From positions 271,001 to 335,000 of the forward strand of contig BLAL01000229.1 in assembly GCA_015698045.1 (NCBI GenBank): DNA of 64,000 nucleotides, read 5' to 3'. The notes beneath the pieces are model-generated. The model was not told where the DNA came from, searched no databases, and saw nothing but the letters and a program-made list of their open reading frames with translations. Source of the stretch: Rhizophagus clarus. Its lineage: Eukaryota; Glomeromycota; Glomeromycetes; Glomerales; Glomeraceae. Below are positions 53,402 through 64,000 of this stretch, one piece after another. How positions within the stretch are numbered: the stretch's first letter is position 1; every line of letters starts with the position of its first letter. Both the position numbers and the translations under genes were made by a program.

Positions 53402-54066
53402 ATGGGTAATCCAACAAACCGTTTTAATAAATCATCATCATATTCATCAGAAATTGATGATATACCAGACGATGAAAAAATGCGTTTAATAAAAGAGTCT
53501 GGTATATTTAAAACACTTAAACAAGCAGAAGCAGATCGTCAAGAACAAAGTTCTGTAGAGACAGAAACTGATGATCCTTACGCTCATGGTCCAATTTTTC
53601 AAGCTTTTATCTATACTATACCACTTTGTTCAGTTTATTCTGTAATGGATATTTTAGTACATAGACAATATAATGAGGATGTTTCCTTTTTACCATTTTC
53701 TGCTAGAGTAATAAAAATGGCTCCAAGTAAGTAATTGTCGTTAAATATTTTTTTTTTTTTTTTTTAAATGAGAAACTAATATTATTTAAATTAATAAATT
53801 TAGTTTTATGGTTTTTTGTTTATTATACAAACAAAAACGTAAAAAAACCATGGGTGCAATTTTTTATGTTTTTAGGTTCTATAGGATGTGGTTGTTATAT
53901 GATTTACATTTTTAATAAAATTTCTTATTTTAGTATAATGCGTAGATGTCCTCCTATTTCAACTTTATGGATTTATTTTGTTCTTCAACTTAATTTAATA
54001 CCTTCTGCTCTCAGTTTAGTTTTTGTTTTTCTATTCTTCTGGCTTGGTGATTATAAATTAGCTTAA
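53402..54066 (+). CDS. Small multi-pass membrane protein, conserved fungal type
   Basis: Exons 53402-53726 and 53804-54066 (intron gtaagt...tag, 77 bp) join in frame to 195 residues. The head (about 1-60) is charged and disordered. After HGPIFQAFIYTIPLCSVYSV the protein has about four hydrophobic helices (YTIPLCSVYSVMDILV; ILWFFVYY; FFMFLGSIGCGCYMIYIF; LIPSALSLVFVFLFFWLG). LVHRQYNED between helices and RRCPPISTLW look like family signatures. I remember a conserved fungal family of unknown function with this layout (possibly DUF7719), not verified. It starts the conserved-gene part of the window and converges on SEC1. Confidence 0.7.
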
Positions 54067-54373
54067 TTCGAGGGTTAAAAAAAAATATAATTCATATTAC
54101 TTAATATTTAAAAGTATTTAGAATATATATAAATAATTTTATTTAATTTATTATAACCTTTTTTTTTTTTTTATTTTACAAATAATAAAAAAGTCTAAAT
54201 TTTAGATAGCAAATAAGAAAAAAAAAAAAAAATAAGTATATTATTCAAAAATAAAAATTTGTAATAACTACCAGTAATAAATTTACCTATTAATTATTCA
54301 TATTAGTAGAATCTATCTATAAAAATTAAAACTACAAATATATATAACTACAATAATAATGATTAAAATAAAA
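54067..54373. other. Convergent 3' region
   Basis: AT-rich with poly-A and poly-T runs between two converging genes; no gene. Confidence 0.5.
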
Positions 54374-57300
54374 TTAAGATTTAAACTTGTCGAAAAGTTT
54401 AGATTTAAGGTTTGATGTACTTGATGATGATGATGTTGAATTAGTCGAAGGTGGTTTTTGAAGATTAGAATATTGTTGATTTGGTGGAATTCCGTAACCA
54501 TATGGAGCTTGTGCCTGGTAGTTTTGTTGTGCTTGTGGGTATCCAGAAGGAGAATATCCTTGTGGATAGCCATATCCACCACTAGAATATCCTTGTTGTG
54601 GCGGTGGTGGCTGTTGTCCGTATCCAGGTCCAGGTGGTCCAGGTTGGTAATATCTACCCTGTTGTGATTGCGGTTGGACATAATAATTTTGTGCATTATC
54701 AGGTTTTGGTGATAGTCCTTGACGAGGTGGTAATTGTGGCGGAGTAGATTGCAATTGAGGTTGTTGATATTGAGACTGCGTTGGAGGTTGTGCGTATCCT
54801 CCTCTCGTTCGAACAACTTTCAAATCTTCAATAAATTGTTGAGGTGTAATAATTTTCGTAGATCCTACAATGGGACGAGATTTGTTAATATTATATATTG
54901 TAAAAAAGTAAATTAATGAATAAATAATTACCAATAACGACATCTTTATTCAATTTTTCGCTAATTTCGTAAGAGCTACGAAGTTCAGAATATGTAACTC
55001 CACCAGCAACGAAAACTATTATCCTTCCTACACGATTTTCTACCTAAAGAATCAAAAAAAAAAAAAAAAAAGAATTAATAATATTGAAAACCGTATGAAT
55101 TGATAATACAAACGTTATTATATGTTATACTTACCGCCTGGCCTTTTTTATACCATCCAGCCCTTGCGCTTCTTAAAGATACAGGACCTTGTTGTGTTCC
55201 TTTTGAACCATCAGGATCTCCTGTTGGATCTTTTGTATATGGGTATGCAGTGTGATCTATCTGGCCATTAATATGACTCTAATAGGGATGAAAATATCTT
55301 GAATCAATATAAAATAAATAAATGAGATTAAAAAAAAAAATGATAAATTTACCTCTAGAACGAGCTTTAATCTTGGAATATAACGGGAAATTTCATATTG
55401 GGTATCATCACTTGGTTTTTGTCGATATTTCTTATTCTTTTTAATGTTGTTCTTTGCAGGCTAAACAACAATTAAATTAATAATCAGCTACTTATTAAGT
55501 AATAGTCAATAACAAAAAGATAATACATACTCTAAGCAATTTAATTCCAAATAACGTCAAATTATTCAAAGCCTCGTTCTCCTCTAATGTAATTCTTGCA
55601 TGAGCAAGCAATTTACGTCTATCCTCTTCAAGGATACCATTCTTATACATAATATATAACATAAGCATCCTGGTCTTATTTAACGAACTGTTATAATATT
55701 AAAGAACGTCTATAATAAGTTACAGAAATCCCGATAAAAGAGAATAATTTCATTAAAACAATAGTAAAATTTACCTCACAACAGGATTATCTAATAATGG
55801 GACCATATCTTCGACTAGAGTTTTTGGATGAGCACCATCGGGTGTATGTCCCGTAGAGCAATTCTATTTCCCAAAATTGATTAGTATAAAATAATACCTT
55901 ACACATTGAATTTGCTTTATATTATTATTCACCTGTTCTATTGTTGCTGTTTCCGAAAGTCTTTCTCTCTCAAATAGTGCCATACATTCTTGTGCAATAT
56001 TTAAATGTACGGAAAACTTTTCTTTCATATTTTGAAATTGTGGTAAGGTTGCCAACATTTTTTTCATATCATTCAAATTAACAGCTTTATCTCTGAGATG
56101 GTGAAATTTTAAAATAGAATAAAATAAGAAAATAAATTTCCTAATATAAGAAAGAAAAGAAAGAAAAAAAAAACACATACTTTTCAGCGAATCCCTGATT
56201 GTCGGTCAAAAACTCATTAAAATCCTTCATAAGCTTATCAATACAATCTTTCATATGTTTATGTCGAATTTCAACCCAAATTTTATCAGATTCATCAAGT
56301 ATGGCTTCTTTTGTTGCTTGAGTACCATCTTCTCCAGTATAGTTATAATTATACTTTTGACCATTTTCAATTGGCAAAAGATCATTGGCCATTGCTTGAT
56401 AAGTAAATTCATGTAAGAATGGAGTATACATATCAATGGTCCTGTCCACGATGAATAAAACGCCACGTGGACGCGGAGAATCTTGTGGCTATAAATAAAT
56501 ATTAAATTAATATATACACACACATGTATTGAATAACAAAATATCAAATTGTATTTACAGGGAATCCTGGGTTTAGTCTGATATAAGTATCCAATTCATT
56601 TTGAACCAACATTGCCAATTTATAAGGTAAAGCTTTTGTAACATGATCAGCTTCGAGAGATCTTTGATAACGAATCAATGGATTTTCCCCCAAAGTAATA
56701 CATACAGAAAGAAGCTATTAGATAGCAAAAGAAATTTTAGTATAAGTCATATAAATGATCATAATTTATGTTCATAATTACTTTTTTAGCAAGTATTCTT
56801 AATTCATTATCAAATTCTGAATCTCCAGGTGAATATAATTTGAAAAAACTTGAAGGTGATTCGAATGAGTAAACATGTGCTTCTTTAGCTATAAAATTGA
56901 ATAATGTATTAGTTCAACCATAATAAAAATCGATATCAAAAGTCAAGAAACAAGTATATAACGTACCATGAAAATCGATAAAGAGATCATTACGCTGTCT
57001 CACGTAATCTCTCGGTAAGTTATCTACCATAGAAAGTAATCGATCCTCAGGTCCTGAGACATTTTATAGGTTAATATTAAAAATAATGAAAAAATGGATC
57101 ACCTAAAAAAATTTTCTTACTTGATATAAAAAATAAATGAACACCAGCGTATAATGGTCCGCTTTTAAAATCTTCGATCACTTTATTGATAGACTCGTAA
57201 GTTGAAGTAATTATATAAACGGCATCAAGTGATTGATAAGCTTGACGGGGTTTTTCAAGATTTTCTACCACTTAATGAAGGATAAAGATTTCAATTTGTT

Positions 57301-57593
57301 TTGTTAACCAATTAATTTTATTTTGAATAAAAGTGAATCGTTTACGACTTACAAGTTACTTTCTCTTCAAGAATGTCAAACATCTTACAAGCAGACTCTA
57401 TAATCTTTAATGATGCTTCATCTACCACCACAACCTTCCAACCTCCAGGAGGTTGAACGGATCTTATAGCTTCAAGGATGCCTTAAAATAAACAAAAAAA
57501 ATTAACGTCAAAATCAACTTTTTCCATAATAAACCACATAAAAAGAGTCAAAAACATACGTGTTTTGAGGATTTCGTGAAGAGCGATAGTCAT
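54374..57593 (-). CDS. SEC1: SEC1/Munc18 protein, exocytosis regulator
   Basis: Fourteen exons join in frame: 57593-57560, 57481-57353, 57270-57121, 57053-56967, 56888-56782, 56714-56559, 56488-56181, 56092-55933, 55863-55775, 55687-55531, 55460-55353, 55278-55135, 55043-54932 and 54864-54374; 743 residues. SM-family signatures: GGWKVVVVDEASLKIIESAC, AVYIITSTYESINKVIEDF, RPRGVLFIVDRTIDMYTPFL, HEFTYQAMANDLL, MLMLYIMYKNGILEEDRRKL, and VGRIIVFVAGGVTYSELRSS with YEI. SM proteins bind syntaxin and SNARE bundles and are needed for vesicle fusion at the plasma membrane; this one matches Sec1/STXBP1 better than Vps45 or Sly1 (by pattern). The last ~140 residues are a Gln/Pro/Gly/Tyr-rich tail (PPGPGYGQQPPPPQQGYSSG) beyond the usual SM fold. 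All splice sites are GT-AG; the gene looks intact. Confidence 0.92.
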
Positions 57594-59019
57594 ATTAGTA
57601 CTTTATCGTTTAAGCGAAACGACTTTACGAAAGCTTAACGATAGTAAAATTAATATGATTGAATAGAATAAATTGTGTAAGATAAGGGACAATATTGGCA
57701 AAAGGCGGTAAATTTGTCACTAACAAAATGTTAATCTTTAATGGTTAATTTTAGGCGGTACAGAACTGCGGATAATTTAATCTACATAGTTCCATAATTT
57801 TCCACCAAGTTCTTCAATCCAACTATTTGAAAAGTTGACGAAAAATATATATATATGAGTCATTCAAGGAAGAAGAGATAGTGTAGGAGTAGAATATTTA
57901 CTACATTTACTACATTTACTACTAATCTTTTTCTACTCCCTAATCCCTAACATATCGCGAGTGACGATTGACGAAATCTAGTGACTAGCCACTAGTCATT
58001 AGTCAAATATTCATATAATTGGGTTTTAACTACTTTTACGTGAACTTAAGGTATTGGGGCAAATCTGATTACTTTAACGTCAGATTACAAAAGAAAGAGA
58101 GGGTAGGTGGAAAGCATGTAGGCTCAATAGATGCATTAATAAAAAGAACAAAATGGTAATGTGGTTAGTAACACAAGAAAAATGAAAACTGTCTTATTTT
58201 TTAATATTTATCAATCTGTTACGCCGGAGAATCTTTAAGGAACCAATTAACAATAGCCGGGTTGAAAATGTAAATAAGACATACCGTATAAGAAAGAAAC
58301 CAATTAATAATCTCTTTCGTTGTTATTATTAATATGTAAGTTATTAATGTCACCACTGGCATTTCGGGCTACGGCAGCATAACGAGCATATCAAAACCTT
58401 AATGCCGAAAGTGCATGCCGGATAACGGCATAACAGAATAAACGAATAAAACTATTTACAGTAATAATTTACGAACGAAAAATACTGATAGCATACCGTA
58501 TTAACAACGTTATAATTTTAGTCAGCAGTTTTTTTTTTTAATAAATGCACACGTGATATAACGATTTTTATACTGGCTATACAATGGCTAAATATAATCA
58601 ATGACGGAATATTTCGACAATCGGTGCAATCGGTTTTATCCAATGTAATATTTTTCCCTATACAAAAATAGGTTAGAATAGATGATATTATCACTATTAT
58701 GTTCTTTTTTTTTATTTCTACCGCTTATTTCTTTTTGTGAATAAATCAGCCCTTAGTAAATTCTGGAATCATCCGTGAAAATTACATCACAAAATGGCCG
58801 AAAATGGACTTGCATGACAGATTTACACAAATTATATTAATATAAAGATTGACGCCAATTATATAATCAGTTGACCAACAATTTATTGACCTAAACCTAA
58901 CTGGTAATTTCTCGTAAGTTCCATGCCAATAATCTAATTACAAATATATAAATAGTTTATGAGTCGGCTCATTTTTTTTTAAAAAAAAATTAAAAATTTC
59001 ATATTTTCATAAAAAAAAC
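57594..59019. promoter_or_regulatory. Divergent promoter region of SEC1 and the RING gene
   Basis: 1.4 kb without a gene. AATATATAAATAG (about 58942-58954) is a TATA-like box for the RING gene. Small CGGCATAACG repeats lie at 58365-58440. Confidence 0.4.
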
Positions 59020-60141
59020 ATGGACGGACAAAACAATCAAAATACGAACGTAAATCAACCTCAGCAATCAACTCCAAATCAATCACCGCCACAACAAAAT
59101 GGCGGTTTTCCCGGATTATTCTTTCCAATAAATATTATTTTTAGAGAACGAGCACGGCCTTCTGGCGAAAATAATTCACAGGATAATCAACAATCTCAGC
59201 AACCTCAACAACCTCAACAACCTCAGCCTCAAGAAGGTCAACAAGAACAAAATCCTCAATTTCAATTTTTTATATATCCAATTCCAGGAGGTGATGGACA
59301 GACTACTCCGGGCGTATTCTTCTTCACGCCTTTCTTCTTCCCAACACAACAAGTTCAAAAACGTGCTTCGGAATCAGCTCTTAAAAAATTACCAATTATT
59401 ACTATAACAAAAGAACATGTAGATTCACAAGCAAGTTGTCCAATTTGTTTAGAACCTTTTCCACTCTCTGTTGAACAAGAAGAAAATGAGAAAACGGACC
59501 AAAAAGTATCCGTACGTCAAATGCCATGTAATCACATGTTCTGCGAATCATGTCTTTTCCAATGGTTAAGACAAAATAATACGTGTCCCTTATGCAGAAA
59601 AGAAATTGAAGAAACAGAAACACAAGAGAGTGATAATAATAATGAATCTACAACCAATACACCTCTTAACATTCCTATATTTGGTATGATGAACGTTGGT
59701 AATCCTTCAACTCCTCCTTCGGAGACGGCAAATGCAACACAACCAAATTCACGTCCACATACACATACACATACGCATACGCATACGCATAATTCACAAT
59801 CACAATCATCATGTGCCTTGGCGAATGTTGGATGTTGTGAAGAAACTGAGAACAATACACCATCACCTATAATTACATTACCACAATGTCATCATAGATT
59901 CCACGCTTCATGTTTAAGAACATCCTTATTAGTTGAAGGTTATTCTCCAGGAGATTTTAATTCAATTCCACATCCGTTAAATTTTCATTGTCCAACGTGT
60001 CGTTCTCCCGCAATTGTACAAAGCAGTATGCTTAAGATTCCCACAACGCCACGTGATGAACAACAAGAACAGCAAGTTATTCCGTTTGACTTGCCTATAA
60101 CTATTCACATACCAGAATCTGATGATATGGATTTAGATTAA
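59020..60141 (+). CDS. RING-H2 protein with two RING-like domains and a Gln/Pro-rich head
   Basis: The product is 373 residues in one exon. Residues 1-80 are Asn/Gln/Pro-rich. RING 1 is complete: C140, C143, C170, H172, C175, C178, C189 and C192 (CPICLEPF, MPCNHMFCESC, CPLCRKE), a ubiquitin E3 ligase type. Residues 246-258 are a Thr-His dipeptide run from a microsatellite. RING 2 is divergent: C272/C273 (VGCCEE), C290, H292, H295, C298, C324 and C327 (LPQCHHRFHASCL, HCPTCR), with a long insert before the last pair. Disordered flanks around a RING recall San1-type quality-control ligases, but the second RING does not fit San1. Likely an E3 ligase; the substrate is unknown. Confidence 0.85.
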   Translation: MDGQNNQNTNVNQPQQSTPNQSPPQQNGGFPGLFFPINIIFRERARPSGENNSQDNQQSQQPQQPQQPQPQEGQQEQNPQFQFFIYPIPGGDGQTTPGVFFFTPFFFPTQQVQKRASESALKKLPIITITKEHVDSQASCPICLEPFPLSVEQEENEKTDQKVSVRQMPCNHMFCESCLFQWLRQNNTCPLCRKEIEETETQESDNNNESTTNTPLNIPIFGMMNVGNPSTPPSETANATQPNSRPHTHTHTHTHTHNSQSQSSCALANVGCCEETENNTPSPIITLPQCHHRFHASCLRTSLLVEGYSPGDFNSIPHPLNFHCPTCRSPAIVQSSMLKIPTTPRDEQQEQQVIPFDLPITIHIPESDDMDLD

Positions 60142-60735
60142 AAAGACATTTTTTTTTTTTTTTTAAAAAAAAAAAAAGACATTTTTCAATAATTAAAAAT
60201 TAATAGCTGTATTATATTTTTTTTTTAATGTATAAACTTTTAGATATTTTTGCAATAATATTAATTATTAATATTTTTGACAATTATATTTAAAATTTAG
60301 ATATTTTTGCAATAATATTAGTTATTTAATATTTTTGACAATTATATTTAAAACTTTAATATTAATACAAGTAAAAAAAAAAAAATTTTTTGTAAAAAAG
60401 AAAATTTAATAAATTTGCATTTAATTATTTATACTCATGTAAATTGAATAATTTTAATATATGAAATAAATGAATGAATGAAAATTCTATCTGTCAATCG
60501 CACGCACTTAGGATTTTCGGATTTAATGATAACCCGTTACAGATTAGTATTCGGATATAAATGTAATTTTTTCATTGTTATATTATTTAATTCTAATAAA
60601 AGTAAATTGAAGAGCCATTAAATACCAAAATTGGAATGCAAATTACACTAAAATTTTTCTTAAATTTATTGATATTTATAATAATAATATGGAAAGATAT
60701 ATATTTATAATAATGAGTAATAACTTGATTTGATT
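60142..60735. other. Convergent 3' region between the RING and MAPEG genes
   Basis: Poly-T and poly-A runs, and a direct repeat (TTTAGATATTTTTGCAATAA at about 60239 and 60297). No gene. Confidence 0.5.
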
Positions 60736-61564
60736 TTAGCTGCTCAATAAAGAAATGGCGCTAGAAATTGTAGTACCGAATAAGATCAATGTACCGATAT
60801 ATCCGAAAAAACCTCTGCTTCTTTTCTTTGGATCACCAGTATAATAACCCGATGCATAAAATAATCGACCTATTTATTTATATCAATGAAGGAAATATTA
60901 ATAGAATAATATAAGAAGATTTTAATGAAGTAAAGAAAGAAGAAAAATTTAATGTTTACCTAAACACCAAATTCCACCACCAATCGAAGAAAGAATTGGA
61001 TGGTTGATTCCGCCGGCAGCGAGTCTAAATAGAGATATTGTTTGATAACAAATTACTTATAAAAACATTTAACGAAGTAGAATATACTTACGTGAAAAGA
61101 AATGCGGGGTAGTATTCCAAGGTATTCTATATCAAAAATATAAAAAAAAAAATTATAAAACTTAACTCCAAAATAATTTAATACATACTTAAAAAATTCA
61201 ATTACCTGATGAACCCTTTGAGAACAATTAAAGAGTAACTTCTTATGGTCTTTCTCACATTCTTCTTTTGTAGCATAAGCTAAAAAAAAAAAGAAAAAAA
61301 TAACCATTTAATATATTTATGTACAGTACAAAAAAAAAATCGATATTCTCATACTTTACCGTAAGGATAGGGTAATTCAGCAACTTTTCGTGCTTTTCCT
61401 ACTCTAAATCCGAGATAAGTTACTAAAATTACCGATGCAAATCCGGTAGCAACGACCTATAAAAAAAAAGAATTTTTTTTTATAAAAAATATATTCAAAA
61501 ATATATAAGATTATCTACCAATACTCACATATCCATAATCTTTTGAGAGTCCAATTTGGGCCAT
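60736..61564 (-). CDS. MGST3: Microsomal glutathione S-transferase 3 type MAPEG protein
   Basis: Six exons (61564-61529, 61456-61360, 61279-61206, 61126-61092, 61024-60960, 60869-60736) join in frame to 146 residues; the family is usually about 150. Four hydrophobic segments are seen: SKDYGYVVATGFASVILVTY, YYPAFLFTLAAGGINHPI, SSIGGGIWCLGRLFY and YIGTLILFGTTISSAISLL. The MGST3 signatures FNCSQRVHQNTLEYYP and YASGYYTGDPKKRSRG are present. MAPEG proteins sit in the ER or outer mitochondrial membrane and join glutathione to lipid hydroperoxides and related compounds. The Arg-His-Gln-Asn-Thr-Leu-Glu block that binds glutathione is intact. Most exons are too short to stand out as open frames. Confidence 0.9.
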
Positions 61565-64000
61565 TGTTTATTAAGGAAAAAAAAGAAAAGGAATAAATTT
61601 CAAAAAAAAAAAAAAAAAGGTTGGAAGACTTAAGATCGAACAAATTTATCCTACTTATACTCTTGACTGAGTAATGTATTGTGTTTCGTGCGAAATAAAT
61701 AGTATGTTTACACGTTTGAATCTTGACAAGTATGGCATCGTCGGTATAATTTCGGTCCGATGTTAATGAAATTGAGTGATACAAATTATTAAAAGTTTTT
61801 CCTCCGTTCCGAGATTTTTCCGACCTCCTTGTTCCCTTTCTAAAAGTATTATCATTTCGAAATTTTTCCTTAGCCGCCGACCATTCCATATTAATGATTA
61901 ATGATATAAATATTTGTTTTGTTAAAATAAATTATTAATTTACCCAATACGGCAATACATTTTAAAAATAATGATTTCCTATAGTAATTAATAAAAGAAG
62001 TGAATATTTTTAAAATGTATAGTATTCAAGGAATCAGCACCTAAAAGTCAAAATGAATTACCGAATTACCGAATTAAATTTATTACATGCATTTTAATAT
62101 CTGATATTTTATTATTATTAATACAATAGAAATATCCAGAAAGTTTTTTTATTAGAATAATCAAATTAAAGAAATGTAGTTCATTTTGATACCATGTAAC
62201 TAAAAAATTATTTTAATATTTTTATAATGATAGCCATTGTCTATTTTAGGAAGGAAATATAACGCATGTTTGTGATTGCTTGAGAACTTGAGAAACATTA
62301 ATATCATATCTTATATACAATTATGTATAGCCTTTAAGAAACAATGAAATTCAATATACCGGATCGGCTGTTCGGCCCTCAACTCCGTTATCAGTTCCTG
62401 CGCATGACATTAAGTGTTGAAGTGATTCGGTTTGTCGAATTTCACCGAGTAAAATTTCTAAACCTTCTTGGATTCACTCTTTGAAAGTCAACTGATATAG
62501 TATTCACATTTGATATATTATTGATGAGAAGAGTTATTGGAAACCAGTAATACTATCTAAATAATTATTTAATTTATAGTTTTCCAAAAAAAGGGGTCGT
62601 TAAAGAGGGTCATATTTGGCCGGAATTATGGCTTACGAGGTGATTTTATTATTATCACGTGATTCTGCCGGGAAAGCATTAATTAATGTAAAATATGACC
62701 ACTAATAAATCTCGTGATTTTTGTGAACTCGGAGATCAAGCGTATCCCTACTCCCTAGATGTTCAAGATGTTCATGGATGATCTTCCAGATGATAGCTTT
62801 GTATATGTATTATGTAAATGCGCGTTTACGTTTCGATAGAGCTTTAAATGTTGTTTGTCGCTTGAGGATTCATAAAACAAATATACCCTTATTTTTACGC
62901 TCGTCTTTCACTTTGAGTCACGTTACTGATATATAAGCGAATATTGAATTAAATTAAAAAGAACTTTTTGTAATTCTGGTGACAACGAGCCTTTATTACA
63001 CAATCTGATTTTGGTATAAACGAATGGTAGTATGATAACTACACTAATTTGCAGCAATACGTGTACGTTTGGAATTTCGACTTGGTCTAAATATGCCTGA
63101 CTTTTATGAAGTATGAAATATGTTTAGTATTAGACGATAGTTATTATTACAACGTGCTCAAGGATATACAGATGATGTTAACAATTATTTGGGCAAGCTG
63201 AAAGTCTATTACTAAAAGTTAATTGAATTTTAGTATTTATTACAAAAAAAGGTAATTTTAAATTTTCCTATACGACCCAACACTGATTATATTTGACTTA
63301 TTTCTCTAAGCACCAATAATACTCCAATCTTAATAGTAGAACCACAAAATTATCTGCTATTGCATTAATTATTCCAGAAAAGGAGTAAATGGTGTGAAGA
63401 AATGTCTGTGTCGTTTGATCATTGTTCTTTAGATAATTATTCTAGACCTTCGCGCCCTCATACAATAAATCTAAATTATCCCGATTTTTTAACTGAGATT
63501 TAAACACACCATTACATAACAATACAATGTCTTATTAAAAGATTATGTAAAATAAAAAGAACATGAAAAAATTTATTTAAGAATTATAGTGTAGATTAAT
63601 GATGATACATTATGATATGTTGCCGAAAAGAATTATTCATAAAAATATTTACCTTCCAAACTTCCTAAATACTCATAATCATTTTGACTTTTTAAAATTC
63701 CAAACGCAATGAATGTCGTCGAATGTTTTAAAGTTTGAAAAAAAAAACAATTAGGAAATTAGAGGAATGGATATGACTTATGAGAATCCTGTAACGTTGG
63801 CTTGGAGAAGAATTACTACGGAAAATACATGACTTGAAGCTTATGAAATTTAAAATTATTCGTAAATATCAATTAAGAAAAACAAACTCCCTTTATTTAT
63901 TCATTAAAAACATTTCTTTTTCTTTACAAAAATTATTATTATCCATACGAGTTTAATGAGTTTTTTTTTTCTTTTTATCAGACAAGTTATTACTTAGGTA
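61565..64000. other. Right edge, no gene recognised
   Basis: The upstream region of the MAPEG gene and mixed AT-rich sequence. A 124-codon minus-strand frame (61515-61889) overlaps the MAPEG start and looks like chance. Short protein-like words on the plus strand (about 62810-62930 and 63060-63240) are interrupted by stops. Confidence 0.4.

Noticed and set aside
54313..54943. His/Asn-rich 167-codon frame and the extended 189-codon frame
   Set aside because: The first is the wrong frame of the SEC1 tail. The second is the true frame extended backwards into an intron.
61515..61889. 124-codon minus-strand frame over the MAPEG gene start
   Set aside because: It contradicts the splice-supported first exon and has no family features.
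1..64000. tRNA, rRNA and riboswitch candidates
   Set aside because: No stretch with the conserved tRNA boxes or rRNA words was recognised by eye; a covariance-model scan would be needed to be certain.

Overview
This is nuclear DNA of a very AT-rich eukaryote. Short GT-AG introns (about 60-110 bp), TATA-like boxes close to start codons, and gene families I remember as multi-copy in Rhizophagus (SAM plus PD-(D/E)XK proteins, F-box/LRR proteins, Myb/SANT-like proteins, a decayed Gag-like gene, primase-helicase elements) suggest an arbuscular mycorrhizal fungus close to Rhizophagus irregularis (Glomeromycotina). The assignment is from memory; no search was run. I saw no tRNA, rRNA or CRISPR.

Layout. 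1-7.6 kb: first exon of a minus-strand gene cut by the window edge, a three-exon gene with a Gln/Pro-rich head (2409-4242), a WD40 relic, a shortened copy of the Gln/Pro-rich gene, and satellite-like repeats. 7.6-15.2 kb: a pogo/Tigger-type transposon (7625-15241, TA target duplication). Its transposase is split by a second TIR element (8614-13640), which holds a Myb/SANT-like relic split by a truncated LINE tail with an RNase H domain, so three insertion levels are visible. 15.3-19.5 kb: a minus-strand Gag/zinc-knuckle/protease-like pseudogene with an integrase fragment inside it. 20-35.9 kb: an accessory block, mostly minus strand and intronless. Its right part (28.8-35.5 kb) is tightly packed: a PrimPol/SF3-helicase protein, a tyrosine recombinase, two coiled-coil/disordered proteins and an F-box/LRR gene, with gaps of only 50-160 bp. 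Its left part has a second F-box gene, a triple-repeat protein, a ubiquitin-like protein, a SAM/PD-(D/E)XK effector-like protein and coiled-coil proteins. 36-38.3 kb: an inverted-repeat element and a small secreted protein gene between direct repeats. 38.6-53 kb: nearly gene-free repeats, including an array of very short exon-like units, an RT relic, and a 4.7-kb TIR element (9-bp duplication) with a 2.1-kb hAT-like element (8-bp duplication) nested in it.

53.4-61.6 kb is core-like: a small membrane protein, a 14-exon SEC1/Munc18 gene, a double-RING protein and a six-exon MGST3-type MAPEG gene. I see nothing reliable in 61.6-64 kb. The contrast at about 53 kb looks like a border between a repeat-rich accessory compartment and a conserved compartment.

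The strongest candidate for an undescribed system is the primase-helicase plus tyrosine-recombinase block. It looks like a compact replicative element, virus- or plasmid-like, that may carry F-box and other genes as cargo. Three of its genes or neighbours each have a single 1-nt lesion in or next to a short homopolymer, so it is either freshly decaying or affected by sequencing error.
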